Source: Blastomyces gilchristii SLH14081 (taxonomy: Eukaryota; Ascomycota; Eurotiomycetes; Onygenales; Ajellomycetaceae). Taken from it: a stretch of DNA of 64,000 nt. Positions 60,406 through 64,000 of the stretch are shown piece by piece. The stretch spans positions 272,791 to 336,790 of the forward strand of contig NW_003101675.1 of the NCBI RefSeq assembly GCF_000003855.2, given 5' to 3'. A program made the translations under genes and the position numbers. Below the pieces are notes generated by a model, which did no database searches, was not told the DNA's origin, and saw nothing but the letters and a program-made list of their open reading frames with translations. Position 1 is the stretch's first letter; the number at the start of each line of letters is the position of its first letter.

Positions 60406-62155
60406 ACCAGGAAGGGAATATCAATGGGGAGAGCTTCCAGAGCGGCCCAAGCAAATTATCTCTATTGTCGGGGTCTCAACATATGTTTCTGACAAAAAAC
60501 GAACCCAAAGGTGAATTGAATGCAAGCAAGGGGCCCCAGGGCGATCTCTGGGAATGATTGGTATCAACATGTGGCGGGGAGTTGGGGGCGGGACCTTCCC
60601 CGGGTTCTCAAGGGCTCTGCAGAGTCTGCCCTGACATGTTAACCGAAACATCCATAGCAACTGACTGGGGAGAATTGTGGGCCTGTCGAATAATTTATCT
60701 GTTATCGTTGATGCGCCCGGCCTCAAAAATAACTAATAAATACTACTTTGCGAGTTACTGTCTAATCATGATAATAGCCATGAGCATCTGAGCTGTTGAG
60801 AAATAATTGTCGTGAGGATATGAATGGTGAGAAACATCTCCAGCATAGCATATACGAGATATCCCTCGTAATAATTGAACCCTGCACATTTTACTTTTAT
60901 GCGTGGATGGGTGCCACGGCCAAGATTTTAGCGCAAGGGATCATCTCCGATTACGTTAAGTTACCCCTGAATATTTTAGTGTTCGCTGTTCTGTTCGTTT
61001 TAAATCTGTTCGTTTAAATACAACTCCCACAAGCTTGAGTTTGTATTTCCTGATCTTTTCGGCACAGCGAAAAAGCAAATACAAGATGTAGAGAAGAAAT
61101 GCCATCTTGCCACGTGTAAGATTTTTCTGCTTCATTGTCCTTGTGGATTGGCAGCGCCCTTGAGGACAAGACAGTGGAGCCGAAAAAAATTCATTCTGAT
61201 GCGCTTGGCCCATATGCATGACATCCATCCAGAGGCCTATTAATATTTGGGAACCTCGACTCCGCCCATAGCACCCGTGTTTGGGGGCGGGCAGAGCCAA
61301 GCAGCAGCGGTTTGTCTCCACAGGTCGGCTGTCGCATGTGAAATAGTTCTTTCTGTGTTCAACCACATATCAAAACGTTCATAGCGAATAATACCCTCCT
61401 GTAGGATATATATATATCTGTGTATCTATTTCTGTATTCTTCCACGCTGCAGCTCGCGGTGAGGCGACCTTGAGACCACATTGACCGCTCGCCTTTGCGC
61501 TGCTTCATCAACCAGGCCAGGGTGGTGACCATAAATTGGCAGCATCGAATACGACCGTCCCTTGGTAGAACCTAATAAGTTAAGCGCTAGTTCACAGTGA
61601 CCCAGAGTTGTTTCACCTGCCTGCAGGTCGACAGCAAAAGTTAGACGAGTTTGTATCTGGCTGAAGTATTCCCCACTAATGATTGGTTTTCCTGTCCAGG
61701 TCGCCTTCTGCAAAACGACCTGAAACTCGGTGGAATATAATATGGTTCAACTATTTTTGGTTCCTGAACAAGTCAAACCTAACTTTCGCGGAGACTTGGT
61801 TGGTGGCCTCGCGGGATTCTGGAGCCCAACGGCTGATGATAACCTTTTCCCCTTCACTTTCTTCTAACTATCTGCCACTTTTTCGACGACCACCAGGCAA
61901 ATTAAAATATAATCACGTAGCGGGTGATTAGGACCCAGCTGAGCCAGGCAAGGAGAAATGCAAGCCGTGGGACTCCCTAGGGTCTGTCCAAACAATTGAT
62001 ACTTGGCTTTTCATTTTATAGCAGTTATTATTAGTTATCGAGCCTGTTAGCTGTCAGTCGCGGGCGGGGTAGGGCAGGACAGGGTCCTTGGAGTGACTTG
62101 GAATGAATGGCAGACTCCCCCATTAGCTCGACCTTCCAGAAGCAGCCACGATGTC

Positions 62156-62180
62156 TTTTTTTTTTTTTTTTTTTTTTTTT
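62156..62180. repeat. poly-T tract (25 T)
   Basis: Uninterrupted T25; no retrotransposon body is recognisable next to it. Confidence 0.9.
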
Positions 62181-62402
62181 CTACCAGCTAGAAATTCGTA
62201 AGACCTGCACTGCAATATAATACATGTACAGGGACTGTAAGCACAAACTAAGAAATTTATCTCCAGTACACTACACTGTACGGAGTTACTCTGTAGCCAA
62301 AGGAGGGAAAGGAACCCAACCAAGACAAAAAAGGAAGCAAAAGGAAGCAAACGGACGGGGTTTTGCTTCCACCTACAAAGCTTTCCTTTCTTTTTCCACA
62401 AC

Positions 62403-62439
62403 GAGAGACGAGAGACGAGAGACGAGAGACGAGAGACGA
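62403..62439. repeat. (GAGACGA)n repeat
   Basis: About five copies of a 7-bp unit, within 520 bp of the DENN-gene start. Confidence 0.88.
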
Positions 62440-62911
62440 ACGATAAACCATAACTACCTGGTTTGAATCAATAACCCCAGCCGCCAAGAGACCTGCTAGT
62501 GGCGTCTGGCGCAGGAATTAGTTAGCGGGACACCCAGTTTCCTCCAACCGTTGGTGGGTGTTGTCTTTAAATGGTGGCTGATCCAAGTTGCCGGCAGAAA
62601 ACCAAACGCAACGACACCTCCCTCGCCCTAAGCACCAAGGAGAGCCCAACGAGATCGCTCATCCTCCCGAACTCCTCCTCTTTATCTGTTTGTCTTGCCT
62701 GGGATTCCATTGTTTTGCATCTCTGCCACCAGCCGTCGGATAACCCGAGATCCGTTCGAACATTGCGAAAGGCTATGATATCGAGGTGCGGGGGGGCGAT
62801 CTATTGTTTAGCGGTGCTCTAACAACGCTGTCTCTCTCCGTCCAGAAAATTCATACCAACGATAACAAGAGAGGAGGGCTATCCCAAAACGACTTGTAAT
62901 CACAGGACATC

Positions 62912-64000
62912 ATGGCTCCATCACCTTCTGCTGAATCACTCCCGGGTCCCCTCGCAGACTTTTTTTGGATTGCTGGTGTCGATGGGCCGGAGATCCTGGA
63001 TATATTCTCGAAGCTTGGGGAGGAGTACAAAGCCAACCATTCCCAATCGCTGCCGGTAACGGATACAATTCAAGAAGATGCAGATGCAGAAGAGGCAATC
63101 CACTCTCGTTCAGGATCACCCCAGCCGTCCTCCAAGCGGAATTCGTCCCAATGGCTACCAAAACCATCCGACGAGGCGAGGTTATCCTATCGATCCATGG
63201 CATCTGAAACACCAAGTAACCGGAGCAGCATGACCATCAAAGGCTCCCAATCTCCAAATGGACTCTCTTTACTCAGTGACGGCGACTTTGACAAAGCATT
63301 GTTAAAATTTGCTGCTGAGAGGGACTCATTTTTGTCCGATCTCTCGCTCAGTGCAGGTGCTGTAGTCGCCAATAATCGGCCCAAACCACGACCTAGGACA
63401 CAGAAGATTGTGGCAGAGGAGGTCAACCCGCTGAAGTCGAGCATTGGTAGCGTTCGCAGACATATGTCTTTTAGGGACATGAGCAGCATGAAGAGACAAC
63501 CATCTCTTGCACGTCAGTGTGAGTAGTGGCATATTGTTACCCGTTCTGAACCTTCCCTATCTTTATATCTTCAGTTGGATTCTGCTAACTAATACTAATT
63601 ACTACAGCTTCTGTTCGCACTTCCAGACGACTAAGTAACTACAACTCGGTAATCCCAGTACCTCAACCGCTTGATGTATCTCCTAATATGCACCCACTGA
63701 AGCGTAAATTCGAACCTGTCCTTCTCGACAGATACCCGCCGAAAGGAGTCCCAGACGAGACCAAACAGAGAGGCACCTTCCCTGACTACGTTCCAATGTT
63801 TGCTTTCCCGAATGATATCAATATCGTGTCCTCTGACCAGAGACCCCGCTCGACCTGGCATGGGTTCGCAATGACGTCAGGAGATGGATCTAAGCTACAT
63901 GGTGTCTGTGTGACGATTTGGATTCCCCTCAACCATAGAGCTGCTGAGGAATTGGAAAAGCGATGTGAGGAGTGGAGGCGAGTCAACATGACGGACGAGG
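62912..64000 (+). CDS. DENN-domain protein (putative Rab GEF), 5' part (partial)
   Basis: Exon 1 is 62912-63518; exon 2 starts at 63608 and runs off the window. The 89-nt intron has a GTGAGT donor and CAG acceptor, and the joined frame reads QSSVRTSRRLSNYNSVIP. The protein starts MAPSPSAESLPGPLADFFWI and has a Ser-rich low-complexity segment (about residues 60-120). It then enters the uDENN module: HPLKRKFEPVLLDRYPPKGV, DYVPMFAFPNDINIV and HGFAMTSGDGSKLHGVCVTI. uDENN modules precede DENN domains that act as guanine-nucleotide exchange factors for Rab GTPases. The core DENN and dDENN parts lie beyond base 64,000, so the Rab target cannot be guessed. Confidence 0.88.

Larger units (their letters stand above)
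59145..62911. other. long intergenic region, no gene recognised
   Basis: About 3.8 kb between TRAPPC13 and the DENN gene with normal GC. Open frames are short and lack recognisable domains or splice patterns. Simple repeats include GCCATTCA copies near 59,650, C- and G-runs near 59,814-59,823 and 60,393-60,405, T25 at 62,156 and a 7-bp repeat at 62,403. Segments could be long UTRs or non-coding transcripts; sequence alone does not show this. Confidence 0.5.

Noticed and set aside
62156..62180. Poly-T as the tail of a retrotransposed sequence
   Set aside because: No element body, no TSD and no related copy adjoining the tract was found.

Overview
The window is nuclear DNA of a filamentous ascomycete. 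Genes have short introns (about 55-125 nt, GTAWGT/GTRAGT donors, YAG acceptors), and several products are typical of Eurotiomycetes: a PalA/Rim20 pH regulator, a MetR/CYS3-type bZIP factor, Chl4/CENP-N and a DUF3435 tyrosine recombinase. About 36 kb of AT-rich, Ty3/gypsy-filled sequence lying between ordinary genes resembles the isochores known from Onygenales (Blastomyces/Histoplasma relatives). That placement is an inference; the species cannot be read from the sequence.

Left gene-bearing part (1-15,852): the 5' end of an SCP2-type thiolase gene (minus), an ABC-transporter ATPase pseudogene, a three-exon HNH-nuclease-domain gene (minus), two identical tRNA-Gly(UCC) genes, a DUF3435 'captain-like' recombinase pseudogene with three in-frame TGA codons (minus), palA/RIM20 (plus, seven exons) and a metR-like bZIP gene (minus, three exons). 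Exon joints were set by reading phase and splice sites.

AT-rich island (15,853-51,773): no host gene was recognised. It is a stack of decayed transposons whose order can be read from target-site duplications (TSDs). On the left, a gypsy relic (A1) is split by gypsy element B (22,575-39,513; 534-bp LTRs; TSD ATTTA). B was itself hit by gypsy element C (23,641-30,883; 256-bp LTRs; TSD ACAGC) and by a LINE (35,617-37,490; 13-bp TSD). On the right, an inverted A-family relic (E) carries a LINE, which carries a hAT-like MITE (8-bp TSD), which carries a tRNA-derived SINE (14-bp TSD). A Tc1/mariner-like TIR element forms the left edge and an LTR terminus the right edge. Where old sequences can be compared, most changes are C-to-T/G-to-A transitions. 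Long stretches have almost no CG, CC or GG while CA and TG stay common, unlike classical CpA-directed RIP.

Right gene-bearing part (51,774-64,000): CHL4/CENP-N kinetochore gene (plus, intronless), a SWIM-RING zinc-finger gene (minus, six exons), a TRAPPC13 (DUF974) gene (plus, five exons including a 7-nt microexon), a roughly 3.8-kb stretch with no recognised gene, and the 5' end of a DENN-domain gene (plus) that runs off the window. The SWIM-RING and TRAPPC13 genes are divergent and share a 419-bp promoter region. The other genes are independent housekeeping or regulatory loci with no sign of a functional cluster.
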